Part shown: positions 8,999 through 19,205 of the stretch, piece by piece
How positions within the stretch are numbered: the stretch's first letter is position 1
Layout of the letters: every line of letters starts with the position of its first letter
Assembly (NCBI GenBank): GCA_902622795.1
Contig: CACNRD010000001.1
Span: forward strand, 1-64,000
Direction: 5' to 3'
From: an uncultured Pelagibacteraceae bacterium
GTDB taxonomy: Bacteria > Pseudomonadota > Alphaproteobacteria > Pelagibacterales > Pelagibacteraceae
Length of the DNA stretch: 64,000 nt
Translations under genes and position numbers: made by a program
The notes under the pieces: generated by a model
Seen by the model: only the letters and a program-made list of their open reading frames with translations
What the model was told of the DNA's origin: nothing
Database searches by the model: none

Positions 8999-10174
8999 AT
9001 GAGTAGTTCTTTCAAGACTTTTCTTAAGCACACAGCTAAAGATTTTCATAATCAATCAGTTAACCCACCAGTGGTTAGAGCGTCCACCATAATTTTTAAA
9101 TCAATGAAAGATATAAGAAAAACTCAAGCAAAAGCTCAAAAAAATCCTATTGGGGGTCATTATGATTATGCAAGGCAGGGCACATCAACTACTTATATCT
9201 TACAAAAAATTTTAACTAAGCTTGAGGAAAGTTATCATGTTTTTACAACACCAACAGGTTTTGGGGCAGTTTTTTTAGCAATTTTTAGCGTCACTAGACC
9301 TGGAGATGAAATTATTGCAGCAGATCCAGTTTATAGTCCTACAAGAATATTAACTGAAAATTATTTAAAAGATTTCAATATTAAAACAACTTTTTACAAT
9401 CCTCATGATCTCAAAACTTTAGAAAAAAATATTACAAAAAAAACAAAGTTAATTTTCGTAGAAAATCCAGGAAGTAATTCTTTTGATTTTCAAGATCTAG
9501 GAAAAATAATTTCTATTGCTAAAAAAAATAAAATTTTAACCGCTATGGACAATACATGGGGAACACCATACTTTTTAAAACCTATTAAACTTGGATTTGA
9601 TATGTCAATCGTATCTGCAACAAAATATTATTCAGGTCATTCAGATGTAATGGGAGGATCTTTAGCAGTAAATAAAAAAGTATTTAATAAAGTGAAGGCT
9701 GCAGAGAGAATTACTGGTTTAAGACTTGGACCTGACGATGCCTATTTGATTACTAGAGGTTTAAGAACATTAGATGTCAGACTTGATAGACATAGAGAAA
9801 ATGCACAAAAAGTTGCAAAATTTTTATCTAGATTTAAAAATGTAAAACTCCTTTATCCTTATAAAAAAGGTTCTTACAATTATAAGATGTGGAAGAAATA
9901 TTATTCAGGAGCTTCCGGTTTAATGGGTTTAAAAATTAAATGTAAAAATGTAAACTCAGTTAGGAAATTTGTTAATTCTTTAAAACTATTTGGGTATGGT
10001 TACAGTTGGGGTGGATTTGAAAGTTTAGCTTTACATCAAGAGTATAGGGAGATGGGTACTAGAAAATTTTTAAAATTAGCAAAAGATGAACATTTAGTGA
10101 GATTACATATTGGATTAGAGGACTCTGGCGACCTTATCGCTGATATAAAGCAAGCTTTAAAACACTTAAAGTAA
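8999..10174 (+). CDS. metC: Cystathionine beta-lyase (Cys/Met metabolism PLP enzyme)
   Basis: 391 aa; VSATKYYSGHSDVMGGSLAV PLP-lysine motif. Confidence 0.9.
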   Translation: MSSSFKTFLKHTAKDFHNQSVNPPVVRASTIIFKSMKDIRKTQAKAQKNPIGGHYDYARQGTSTTYILQKILTKLEESYHVFTTPTGFGAVFLAIFSVTRPGDEIIAADPVYSPTRILTENYLKDFNIKTTFYNPHDLKTLEKNITKKTKLIFVENPGSNSFDFQDLGKIISIAKKNKILTAMDNTWGTPYFLKPIKLGFDMSIVSATKYYSGHSDVMGGSLAVNKKVFNKVKAAERITGLRLGPDDAYLITRGLRTLDVRLDRHRENAQKVAKFLSRFKNVKLLYPYKKGSYNYKMWKKYYSGASGLMGLKIKCKNVNSVRKFVNSLKLFGYGYSWGGFESLALHQEYREMGTRKFLKLAKDEHLVRLHIGLEDSGDLIADIKQALKHLK

Positions 10175-10180
10175 GTTCCT

Positions 10181-11401
10181 ATGAGCACTGAAAAATTTAT
10201 CAGGAATAAAACTGCTCTAATAACTTTAATAGCTGCATGTTTGGTAGTTCTAATATCATTAGGTGTTAGACAAACTTTTGGTCTATTCTTTATGGACTTT
10301 AAAAATGATTTAGGAATTTCATTAACAGAAGCTGGTCTTTCTATAGGGATACAAATGCTAATGTGGGGACTTACTGGACCTATATTTGGTGCAATAGCAG
10401 ATAAATATGGTGGACATAAAGCCATATCTTTAGCATTTGTATTTTTTATAGCAGGAATTTATTTTCTTTACGCAGGTCCAAACACAGGAATATTTTTTCA
10501 AATAGATATGGGTATTTTAGTAGGAATTGGTTTAGGTGGAACAGCTATTAGTATTCCTATGGCTATAGTAGGAAAACATTTCCCATTATCTAACAGAACA
10601 ATTGCAATGAGCTTAGTTACAGCTATAGGCTCTTTTGGATATTTTTTGTCACCACTTTTAACAACATACTCGCTAAATGAAAATGGATGGCAAATTACAT
10701 TAATTGCTTTCCTTGTTGCTCTTTTTATAGGTTTAATAGTTTCATATTTTGTAAGATCTCCGTCATTAGAACAAAGTATTGAAATACCAAATTCTCAAAG
10801 TACTTTTGAGGCAATTAAAGAGGCATTTGCTTCAAAAAGTTATATTCTTTTAGTATCTGGTTTTTTTGTTTGTGGTTTCCATATTACACTAGTAGGAACT
10901 CATGTACCTACCTATGTAATTGATAGAGGTTTAGAAAGTTGGACCGCAGCAGCAATATTATCTTTAATAGGATTGTTTAATATATTTGGCTCACTTTTGA
11001 GTGGTTATTTATCCACTAAGATTAGCAAAAAAATTATCTTAAGTTTTATTTATTCTTTAAGAGGTTTATCTATTATTTTATTTATATTTTTACCAGCTAG
11101 TAATATTAATGCTTTTATTTTTGGTGCTAGTTTTGGTTTCTTATGGTTATCAACTGTACCAGCCACAAGTGGAATAGTTGCTCACATGTTCGGAACAAAA
11201 TATTTAGGTTTATTATATGGAATTGTTTTTTTAAGTCATCAAATAGGATCATTTTTTGGAGCTTATCTTGGTGGTTTATTTCATGACCTTTATGGATCTT
11301 ATGACTATGCGTGGTATTTAGCAATTGCATTATCAATTTTCGCTGCAATAATCCACCTACCTATAAAAGAAGAAGCAGTATTGAGATTAAAAACAAACTA
11401 A
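10181..11401 (+). CDS. MFS transporter
   Basis: 406 aa, about 12 TM; GVRQTFGLFFMDFKNDLGIS and GAIADKYGGHKAI motifs. Confidence 0.88.
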   Translation: MSTEKFIRNKTALITLIAACLVVLISLGVRQTFGLFFMDFKNDLGISLTEAGLSIGIQMLMWGLTGPIFGAIADKYGGHKAISLAFVFFIAGIYFLYAGPNTGIFFQIDMGILVGIGLGGTAISIPMAIVGKHFPLSNRTIAMSLVTAIGSFGYFLSPLLTTYSLNENGWQITLIAFLVALFIGLIVSYFVRSPSLEQSIEIPNSQSTFEAIKEAFASKSYILLVSGFFVCGFHITLVGTHVPTYVIDRGLESWTAAAILSLIGLFNIFGSLLSGYLSTKISKKIILSFIYSLRGLSIILFIFLPASNINAFIFGASFGFLWLSTVPATSGIVAHMFGTKYLGLLYGIVFLSHQIGSFFGAYLGGLFHDLYGSYDYAWYLAIALSIFAAIIHLPIKEEAVLRLKTN

Positions 11402-11402
11402 A

Positions 11403-12566
11403 TTGAACAAAAATAAAATTTTAAACGATATTAATTTATCTGCCAAACCCTACGTTATCTACAAAACATCAAATGGGTTTGATTTATTTACAGATTTTTC
11501 AAAAAAAATTATTTTATCAAATAATAATGTTACGAATTTTTTGGAGACAATTTCTTCAAATAAAAAAAAAATCAAAAAAACTGATCTTTATATTGGTTTT
11601 TTTGGCTATGAACTTTTAAACCACCTAATTGGCATTAAATTTCCTAAGCAAAAAACTAACTTTTTTCCTAAGGGAATTTTTTATAAACCTGAAACTTTAA
11701 TAAGTTTAAGTGAAAATTTATCATTTAAAGCCCAGACTACAGATAAAAAAAATAAACAATTTAAAATAAATATTAATAGAAAAAATTATACAAAAATATT
11801 TAATAAGTTTAAAAGAAAAATTAAACAGGGCGAAACTTATCAAATTAAAATTTGCACAAAATATAAAAATAAATCAAAAATAGACCCTCTCGATTTTTTT
11901 TGTCGCCTATCTAAATCAAATCTTGCTCCAGAGGCTTTTTTGATTAAAGATAAAAATTATTCAGTTATCAGCTGTTCACCTGAGACCTTAATTGAGAAAA
12001 AAGGAAGATCAATAATCACTAAACCAATTGCAGGCACCCTTAAGAAAAATACAAGTCTAAATAAAAGTAAAGCTCTTCAATATTTTAGAAAAAACATTAA
12101 AGAAACAAAGGAACATAATATGATTGTTGACATGGAAAGAAATGATTTATCGCGAATTTGTATCCCAGGGTCAGTTAAAATAAAAAAAGAAAAAACTATT
12201 GAGGAATACAAGGATCTTTTTCACTATGTAAGTTTGATAAAAGGTAAGTTGAATAAAAAGGTAAAAACTATTGATATAGTTAAATCAATGATGCCTGGTG
12301 GTTCTGTAATAGGTTGTCCTAAAATAAGCACATTGAATCTCCTAAACAATCAAGAAAAAGAAAATAGAAATATTTATACTGGCAGTTTTGGTTATATTAA
12401 ATTTAATGGAGATATGAGGTTTAATATTATTATACGCTCAATACTTAATTTTAAAAATATTTCAGAAATTTCAGTCGCTTCAGGTGTTGTGATTGATAGT
12501 AATGCTAATCATGAGTTTAATGAAAATTTTATAAAAGCAAAAGCTCTAATAGATTTATTTAAATGA
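11403..12566 (+). CDS. pabB: Aminodeoxychorismate synthase component I
   Basis: Chorismate-binding motifs KPIAGTLKKN, HNMIVDMERNDLSRIC, MMPGGSVIGCPK; followed by pabA. TTG start. Confidence 0.88.
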   Translation: MNKNKILNDINLSAKPYVIYKTSNGFDLFTDFSKKIILSNNNVTNFLETISSNKKKIKKTDLYIGFFGYELLNHLIGIKFPKQKTNFFPKGIFYKPETLISLSENLSFKAQTTDKKNKQFKININRKNYTKIFNKFKRKIKQGETYQIKICTKYKNKSKIDPLDFFCRLSKSNLAPEAFLIKDKNYSVISCSPETLIEKKGRSIITKPIAGTLKKNTSLNKSKALQYFRKNIKETKEHNMIVDMERNDLSRICIPGSVKIKKEKTIEEYKDLFHYVSLIKGKLNKKVKTIDIVKSMMPGGSVIGCPKISTLNLLNNQEKENRNIYTGSFGYIKFNGDMRFNIIIRSILNFKNISEISVASGVVIDSNANHEFNENFIKAKALIDLFK

Positions 12567-13120
12567 TATATGTGATTGATCATAAAGACTCCTTTACTCA
12601 CAACGTAGTTCATCAATTGTCATTATTTGATGAAGTTAGATGTACAAATTATTACGAGATTAATAATCAATATTTAAAAAGAGCATCAACTATTGTTTTA
12701 TCTCCAGGACCTGGTTCACCTAAAGATTATCCAATCACTAGCAATATTTATAAAAATTATAAAGGAAGAAAAAGAATAATAGGTATCTGTTTAGGATTTC
12801 AACAGATATTATACTGTGAAGGAGCAAAAATAGTACAACAAAAACAAATTTATCATGGGTTCCAGTCAAAAATAAAAGTTGTAAGTAAAAATTCTATTTT
12901 TAAAAATAAAAATATTTATAAGGTAGGTCGCTACCATTCTTTAAAGTTGAAAGAACCTTTTTATTCCAAAAATTTTGACATAACCATGAGATGTGATATT
13001 TCAGGTTCAGCAATGGCATTAGAAAATAACATTGATAAAATTTATGGATTTCAATTCCACCCTGAATCTTTTTTAACTGTAAATGGTAACTTACTTATTA
13101 AAAAAATCTTATCAGCTTAA
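12563..13120 (+). CDS. pabA: Aminodeoxychorismate synthase glutamine amidotransferase
   Basis: 185 aa; LSPGPGSPKD, GICLGFQQI, GFQFHPESFLT (class I GATase triad motifs). Confidence 0.9.
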   Translation: MIYVIDHKDSFTHNVVHQLSLFDEVRCTNYYEINNQYLKRASTIVLSPGPGSPKDYPITSNIYKNYKGRKRIIGICLGFQQILYCEGAKIVQQKQIYHGFQSKIKVVSKNSIFKNKNIYKVGRYHSLKLKEPFYSKNFDITMRCDISGSAMALENNIDKIYGFQFHPESFLTVNGNLLIKKILSA

Positions 13121-13850
13121 AGATCTCAAAGAGACAGAATTTCAAGATCTCTGGGGTGATCACGGTGTATTTACAACTATGTGGATTTATGGATCATCTC
13201 CAAAAATTCTTTTCTTTAAAGAGCATATTCAAAATTTATTAAAATCAATAAAAAATTATAAAATTTTTAAATCTTCAATAAAAAAAGATATTAATAAATT
13301 AATTAAAAATAATTTAGATCATAAAAAAAATTATAATCATTTGTTGAGAGTTGCCGTAAACAAAAAAATAATATCAATATCTTTAAGGAAAAGAATTAAA
13401 CCAAAACTTGATTTCAATTTAAAACTTGTAAAATTAAAAAGAGAAAAACCTGAATACAAAAACCTTAAATATAAAGAAATTTTAAAGTATCTTTCAAAAA
13501 TGGATAACTCAAGATCTGATATTGGATTATGTTCAGATGATAAAATATTTGAAACTGGTACATCAAACATCTTTTTTGTAAGAAATAATAAAATATATTC
13601 CCCTGCAAAAAATTGTTATAAAGGTATTACTTATAAATTTTTTGAGTCCAAAGTGAAAAAAATAAATAACAAAGATATAATGATTGATACATTGTCAAAA
13701 TATGATGAAATTATTTTGATAGGTTCAGGCAAAGGTGTTGCCTCTGTAAAGACAGTAGATAAAATTGGATGGAAAAGAAAAAGTTTAAAAACTTTTAATT
13801 TACTAAATAATCATTATTCATTAGCTGCAAAAAAATACCCAAGGTATTAA
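13083..13850 (+). CDS. pabC: Aminodeoxychorismate lyase-like class IV aminotransferase
   Basis: 255 aa; FETGTSNIFFVRNNKIYSP; directly follows pabBA. Confidence 0.8.
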   Translation: MVTYLLKKSYQLKDLKETEFQDLWGDHGVFTTMWIYGSSPKILFFKEHIQNLLKSIKNYKIFKSSIKKDINKLIKNNLDHKKNYNHLLRVAVNKKIISISLRKRIKPKLDFNLKLVKLKREKPEYKNLKYKEILKYLSKMDNSRSDIGLCSDDKIFETGTSNIFFVRNNKIYSPAKNCYKGITYKFFESKVKKINNKDIMIDTLSKYDEIILIGSGKGVASVKTVDKIGWKRKSLKTFNLLNNHYSLAAKKYPRY

Positions 13851-13853
13851 TTG

Positions 13854-14255
13854 ATGATCAAAGACCCAAACAATCCTTGCCTTTTTTGCAATTCTGAAAA
13901 AAGCGGTATTACTTGTGAAAATGAACTAGCATATGCAAGTTACGACACATATCCTGTATCTAATCTTCATTGCCTAATTATCCCCAAAAGGCATCTCAGT
14001 GATTACTTTGATTTAACTAACGATGAGTTAATAGCATGTAATGATCTGATAAAAAAAATAAAGAGTGAAATAACCACAAAAGATAAAACCGTTAAAGCAT
14101 TTAATATTGGAACAAATGCTGGAAAAATTTCAGGCCAATCTATTATGCATTGTCATATTCACCTTATACCCAGAAGAGATGGAGATGTAGAGAATCCCCA
14201 AGGAGGAGTTAGGTCTGTAATTCCTAAAAATCAACACTACAAACGAAAAATATAA
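13854..14255 (+). CDS. HIT family protein
   Basis: CLFCNSEK and histidine triad QSIMHCHIHLIPRR. Confidence 0.92.
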   Translation: MIKDPNNPCLFCNSEKSGITCENELAYASYDTYPVSNLHCLIIPKRHLSDYFDLTNDELIACNDLIKKIKSEITTKDKTVKAFNIGTNAGKISGQSIMHCHIHLIPRRDGDVENPQGGVRSVIPKNQHYKRKI

Positions 14256-14367
14256 ATTCTAAGTTGTTATTAAGGACAAAATAACCAATAGTTTATGTTG
14301 ATATGAAGATTTAACTAGATTAGAAAATCTTTTAAATTAGATCAAAATAATTTAATTTAAGGGTAAA

Positions 14368-15162
14368 ATGTTAAATACAAATCCATTTTCTGCTTTAGCA
14401 GAGACAGTTTCTCCAGTTGCTATGCAAAGTTTCATTATTGCAATGGTAGTATTAATTGCAGCTGGAACAATTATCCAAATGATTTCTCACAGGAACCTAA
14501 CATATTTTTTTAATAATGCTAAAAAAGCAAAACTTAATGCAACTAAAGAACTAGGTGTGGGGGAAAAAGTATCTATCGTCGCAAAGACGACTGTTTATGA
14601 TATTGGCACTACCTCTGAGCTTGGGTTTGGCAAGAGAAGATTAGCCCATGTACTTGGAATGTATGGTACAATTTTATTTTGGGTTGCATCTGCCGTTTTA
14701 GTTTTTGTCTATACAGGCGTAGAAAAGTCATCTTCAACTATTTGGTCTATGATATGGCATATTGGAGCAATACTAACATGTATTGGTGGATATTGGTTCT
14801 GGTTTTTTTTAAGAGTGGATGTTTCAGCCGAAGCACATCCATGGTACAGAATTATTAAAGCAGACTTATTTGTTTTAGCTCTATTAGCTTGTGCAACGTT
14901 TGGTTTGTTATGGTCATATACTCAGTTCAACGGACAAACCGGATTATCATATTTATTTTTAACTTTATTTGTTGTTTCAAATTTAATTTTATTTGGAGGA
15001 ATTTACTGGTCTAAGTTTGCCCATATGTTTTATAAACCTGGAGCAGCAATTCAAAAAAATTTAGCAGAAGCGGATGGGTCAAGAGATAATCTACCACCAC
15101 CAGCAGACGCACCTGAGCAATTTGGCTTAGGTATAAAAAGAGAAGAGCCAAAACATTATTAA
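14368..15162 (+). CDS. aprM: AprM-like membrane anchor (nitrate reductase gamma-like) associated with APS reductase
   Basis: 264 aa polytopic protein immediately upstream of aprBA. Confidence 0.75.
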   Translation: MLNTNPFSALAETVSPVAMQSFIIAMVVLIAAGTIIQMISHRNLTYFFNNAKKAKLNATKELGVGEKVSIVAKTTVYDIGTTSELGFGKRRLAHVLGMYGTILFWVASAVLVFVYTGVEKSSSTIWSMIWHIGAILTCIGGYWFWFFLRVDVSAEAHPWYRIIKADLFVLALLACATFGLLWSYTQFNGQTGLSYLFLTLFVVSNLILFGGIYWSKFAHMFYKPGAAIQKNLAEADGSRDNLPPPADAPEQFGLGIKREEPKHY

Positions 15163-15193
15163 TATGATAACAAGAAAAGGAAATAATTAAATT

Positions 15194-15664
15194 ATGTCAA
15201 CTTTTGTATATATGACTAGGTGTGACGGATGTGGTCACTGTGTGGATATTTGTCCTTCAGATATAATGCACATAGACGAAAACATTAGACGTGCAAAAAA
15301 TATAGAACCTAATTTTTGTTGGGAGTGTTACTCATGTGTGAAAGCTTGTCCTAATCACGCTATTGATGTTAGAGGTTATGCTGACTTTGCTCCAATGGGC
15401 CACAGCGTAAGAGTTAGAAGAGAAGAAGAAAAGGGAACAATTTCTTGGAAAATTAAATTTAGAAATGGAACTACTAAAGACTTCGTTTCACCTATAACAA
15501 CAAAACCTTGGGGAAAATTTATCCCTAAGTTGGCTGAGGGTGATAAGCCTAATCAAGGAGAGATTAATTCTCAAAGATTATATACTGAGCCAGAGGGTCT
15601 CAACATTGATGGTGAACTACCTAGTGTTCCAAAAGATTCTTTTAAAAAAGGGGTTTACTATTAA
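15194..15664 (+). CDS. aprB: Adenylylsulfate reductase beta subunit
   Basis: 156 aa; CDGCGHCVDICPSDIMHID and CWECYSCVKACPNHAID [4Fe-4S] motifs. Confidence 0.94.
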   Translation: MSTFVYMTRCDGCGHCVDICPSDIMHIDENIRRAKNIEPNFCWECYSCVKACPNHAIDVRGYADFAPMGHSVRVRREEEKGTISWKIKFRNGTTKDFVSPITTKPWGKFIPKLAEGDKPNQGEINSQRLYTEPEGLNIDGELPSVPKDSFKKGVYY

Positions 15665-17523
15665 TGGCAAAGCATAAAACACACTACGAAGATTGTGATA
15701 TTTTAGTTGTCGGCGGTGGAATGGCGGGTACAGGTGCTACTTTTGAAGCGAGACACTGGGGCAGGGACATGAAAATTGTTTGTGTCGAAAAAGCTAACAT
15801 AGATAGAAGTGGTGCTGTTGCTCAAGGTCTTTATGCAATCAATTGTTATATGGGAATGCAATGGGGTGAAAATCAACCTGAAGATCATGTTCGATATGCA
15901 AGAAATGATTTAATGGGAATGGTAAGAGAAGATTTAGGTTACGACATGGCTCGTCACGTGGATTCTACTGTTCATATGTTCGATGAATGGGGTCTTCCAA
16001 TGATGAAGAACGAGGAAACTGGGAGATATTTAAGAGAAGGAAAATGGCAGATCATGATACATGGTGAAAGTTATAAACCAATTGTTGCAGAGGCAGCAAA
16101 AAAATCTGCAGATAAAATTTATAATAGAATTATGATTACTCATCTTTTGATGGATGAGGCTGAAGAAAATAGAGTTGGTGGTGCTGTTGGATTTAATATG
16201 AGAACTGGAGATTTTCATGTTTTTAGAGCTAAAGCTGTAATTGTTTCAGCGGGTGGTGCTTCACATATATTCAAACCTAGAGCAGTCGGCGAGGGAATGG
16301 GTAGAACATGGTATGCTCCTTGGAGTAACGGTTCAGCTTATGCATTACCAATTGCTGCTGGAGCTAAAATGACTCAGATGGAAAACAGAATTGTGCTATG
16401 TAGATTTAAAGATGGTTATGGTCCGGTTGGTGCATACTTCTTGCACTTAAAAACTTATACACAAAATGCTAATGGCGAAAACTATGAGAAGAAATGGTAC
16501 GATCAAACTAAAGAATTAGTAGGTGAATACATTGATCATCATCCCACTCCAACTTGTTTAAGAAATCATGCATTTATTCAAGAAACTATGGCAGGTGGTG
16601 GACCAATTCAAATGGTTACAACTGAGGCTTTTCAAGATCCACATTTAGAAACTGTAGGTTGGGAAAATTTCTTAGGGATGACAGTTGGTCAGGCTGTAGT
16701 TTGGGCATCTCAAAACATTGATCCAAAATATACAAATCCTGAATTAACAACCTCAGAACCATATGTTATGGGTTCACATGCTACTTGTTCAGGAGCTTGG
16801 GTAAGTGGACCTGAAGATTTATCTCCTCCAGAATATTTCTGGGGATATAATAGAATGCTAACAATTGACGGTCTATTTGGTGCTGGAGACACTGTGGGTG
16901 GAAGTGCACACAAATTTTCTTCTGGATCATTTACAGAAGGTAGATTGGCCGCAAAAGCTGCTGTTAAATATATTGAGGATAAAAAAGCTGAAGGTTTAAA
17001 GGTTTCAGATAAACAATGTGAAGATTTTAAAGATAAGGTTTATAAACCCCTTGAAACTTACAAAGTTGCTCAAAATGAAATAACTGGTGGAACAGTATCC
17101 CCGAGTTATATTTCTCCAATTCAAGGACTTCAACGTTTACAAAGGATTATGGATGAATATGTTGGTGGAATTGCGACTAACTACATGACTAACGCTAATA
17201 TGTTAAAAAGAGGTTTGGAACTTTTGACTTGGCTGGAGGAAGACCTAGAAAATGTTGGAGCTGAGGATTATCATCAACTTATGAGAGCTTGGGAGCTTAA
17301 ACACAGAGCTCTTACATCTCAGTGTGTAACAGAACATACAATGTTTAGAGAAGAAACTAGATGGCCAGGTTATTACTATAGAGGAGATCATATGAAACTT
17401 GATGATGAAAACTGGCACTGTTTAACAGTTTCTAGAAGAGATCCTAAGACAGGTAAATTTAGTCTTGAGAAAGTTCCTGTTTACCATATCGTGGATGAGA
17501 ACGAGAAGAAAAAAGCCTCTTAA
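15664..17523 (+). CDS. aprA: Adenylylsulfate reductase alpha subunit (FAD)
   Basis: 619 aa; N-terminal FAD GGGMAGTGA motif, GGASHIFKPRAVGEGMGRTWYAPWSNGSAYA, RDDENWHC-like C-terminus. Confidence 0.96.
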   Translation: MAKHKTHYEDCDILVVGGGMAGTGATFEARHWGRDMKIVCVEKANIDRSGAVAQGLYAINCYMGMQWGENQPEDHVRYARNDLMGMVREDLGYDMARHVDSTVHMFDEWGLPMMKNEETGRYLREGKWQIMIHGESYKPIVAEAAKKSADKIYNRIMITHLLMDEAEENRVGGAVGFNMRTGDFHVFRAKAVIVSAGGASHIFKPRAVGEGMGRTWYAPWSNGSAYALPIAAGAKMTQMENRIVLCRFKDGYGPVGAYFLHLKTYTQNANGENYEKKWYDQTKELVGEYIDHHPTPTCLRNHAFIQETMAGGGPIQMVTTEAFQDPHLETVGWENFLGMTVGQAVVWASQNIDPKYTNPELTTSEPYVMGSHATCSGAWVSGPEDLSPPEYFWGYNRMLTIDGLFGAGDTVGGSAHKFSSGSFTEGRLAAKAAVKYIEDKKAEGLKVSDKQCEDFKDKVYKPLETYKVAQNEITGGTVSPSYISPIQGLQRLQRIMDEYVGGIATNYMTNANMLKRGLELLTWLEEDLENVGAEDYHQLMRAWELKHRALTSQCVTEHTMFREETRWPGYYYRGDHMKLDDENWHCLTVSRRDPKTGKFSLEKVPVYHIVDENEKKKAS

Positions 17524-17543
17524 AATTTAAATTACAAATAAAT

Positions 17544-17894
17544 ATGGATATTTTATCTAAAACTGATGATGAAATATATGAATTAGCCAAACCAATTTGG
17601 GATAATTTAGTAAAATCATCTAATCTTAAAGATTATGGAGGATTTACAAGGGATTTCTCTACTCAGATGCTTTTTGGAGCAAATGAAGTTGAATTAGGTA
17701 AACAGTGGGCAAACAATAAATTAATTGTAAATTTAAAGGAAACTTTTGAACCTTTTGGATGCTTAAGACGAGGGGATCACGTAACAGTTTTGATAAAACA
17801 AACGAACAAGGAGCTACCTGGTGAGTTCTTAGGTAGATTAGTTCTAGGTGTGGAAGATAATCTTGTCAAAGTTTATGGGGCAACAATTTATTAA
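17544..17894 (+). CDS. Small hypothetical protein downstream of aprA (116 aa)
   Basis: Co-oriented ORF 20 nt after aprA; no family recognised. Confidence 0.75.
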   Translation: MDILSKTDDEIYELAKPIWDNLVKSSNLKDYGGFTRDFSTQMLFGANEVELGKQWANNKLIVNLKETFEPFGCLRRGDHVTVLIKQTNKELPGEFLGRLVLGVEDNLVKVYGATIY

Positions 17895-17923
17895 AAAAAA
17901 ATTGACATAAATTAAATAATTAT

Positions 17924-17951
17924 TTGACAAATTTTTTAGTGGGTGTAATGA
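17924..17951 (+). promoter_or_regulatory. Candidate sigma70-type promoter
   Basis: TTGACA (17924-17929), 16-nt spacer, TAATGA (17946-17951). Confidence 0.35.
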
Positions 17952-17959
17952 CGAGATAA

Positions 17960-18094
17960 ATGCACCTTTCAGAAATAAAAATTTTTAATAAACTTCCCAG
18001 ATTAAAATCATCATATATTAAAGTAGGTATTTTAATGAGTTTACTTGCATACTGGGGTGTAATTTTAGTTGGAACTTTTGTTACTTTTAACTAA
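17960..18094 (+). CDS. Small single-TM protein (44 aa)
   Basis: MHLSEIKIFNKLPRLKSSYIKVGILMSLLAYWGVILVGTFVTFN*; not in the ORF track. Confidence 0.45.
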   Translation: MHLSEIKIFNKLPRLKSSYIKVGILMSLLAYWGVILVGTFVTFN

Positions 18095-18125
18095 GTTATT
18101 TTTAACCCGTATTTTTTAAGTTTAT

Positions 18126-19205
18126 ATGGAAGTCTTTTTACCAATCGCACAAGTATTTGTTAATCCTATAGAAATACTATTATTAAGTGCAATAGTTGGA
18201 GTTTTATCAGGATTATTTGGAGTTGGAGGTGGGTTTTTAATGACACCTTTTTTAATTTTTTTAGGTATTCCCCCTGCTTATGCAGTTGCAAATGAAGCAA
18301 ATAATATTTTAGCCACCTCAGTATCTGGATCAACTACATACTATTTAAAAAATATTTTGGATTATAAAATGGGTTTTATGATAGTTATTGGTGGAGCTAT
18401 CGGCACCACGTTAGGAATTTATACATTCACATATTTTAAAGGTATTGGAAAAATAGATACGGTAATTTCACTAGCTTATATGTATATACTTGCAATCATT
18501 GGAACTCTGATGCTAGTGGAAAGTTTGAGAGAAATTGATCAAGCAAAGAGACATGTTTTAGCAAAAAAAAAAGCTCACGTCCATTACTGGATACATGGCC
18601 TTCCTCTAAGAATGAGATTTCCAAAATCAAAGTTATATGAAAGTATCTTCACCCCAATTATAATTGGTCTGATTGTCGGATTTATTGCAGCAATTATGGG
18701 AATTGGTGGAGCTTTTATTTTAGTTCCAGCAATGATTTATATAATAAAGATGCCAACAAAATTAGTTCCTGGAACTTCTTTATTTGTGACTATTTTTGTA
18801 AGTGTAATAGTAACTTTCTTACATTCGTTCAACTATGGTTCAATAGATTTGTTGTTAGTTCTTATGTTGGTTATTGGTTCAATAGTGGGTGTGCAGCTTG
18901 GACAAAAACTTGGTGAAAGAATTGATAGTTCAGGACTCAGAGCTTTGCTTGCAGTTCTTCTTTTAATTGTAGGTATAGCTATTGCATACGATACTTTTTT
19001 TGCAGACGAAGTTATAAATGGAACTACAATATCAGTAAAATCAGATTTAAATTTTTTCTCTAGATTTATTATAGACTTTTCAAAAGAGATGCCTTTCTTT
19101 TATGGTCTATTCTCAATTATGTTTGCTATCATTTTAGGAGTAGCTGCAGCTTTTTTAAGACGATTTATTTCAAATCTAAAAGGTAAAATTTTTATTAAAT
19201 CTTAA
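18126..19205 (+). CDS. TauE/SafE family sulfite exporter
   Basis: 359 aa; GVLSGLFGVGGGFLMTPFLIFLGIPP and a second GIGGAFILVPAMIYI repeat. Confidence 0.9.
   Translation: MEVFLPIAQVFVNPIEILLLSAIVGVLSGLFGVGGGFLMTPFLIFLGIPPAYAVANEANNILATSVSGSTTYYLKNILDYKMGFMIVIGGAIGTTLGIYTFTYFKGIGKIDTVISLAYMYILAIIGTLMLVESLREIDQAKRHVLAKKKAHVHYWIHGLPLRMRFPKSKLYESIFTPIIIGLIVGFIAAIMGIGGAFILVPAMIYIIKMPTKLVPGTSLFVTIFVSVIVTFLHSFNYGSIDLLLVLMLVIGSIVGVQLGQKLGERIDSSGLRALLAVLLLIVGIAIAYDTFFADEVINGTTISVKSDLNFFSRFIIDFSKEMPFFYGLFSIMFAIILGVAAAFLRRFISNLKGKIFIKS

Noticed and set aside
10036-10425. 129-aa antisense ORF across metC/MFS junction
   Set aside because: Overlaps two well-supported genes; no family features.
13083-13120. 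38-nt overlap between pabA and pabC as a possible frameshift element
   Set aside because: More simply explained by an annotated start upstream of the true pabC start or ordinary gene overlap; no slippery-site evidence.
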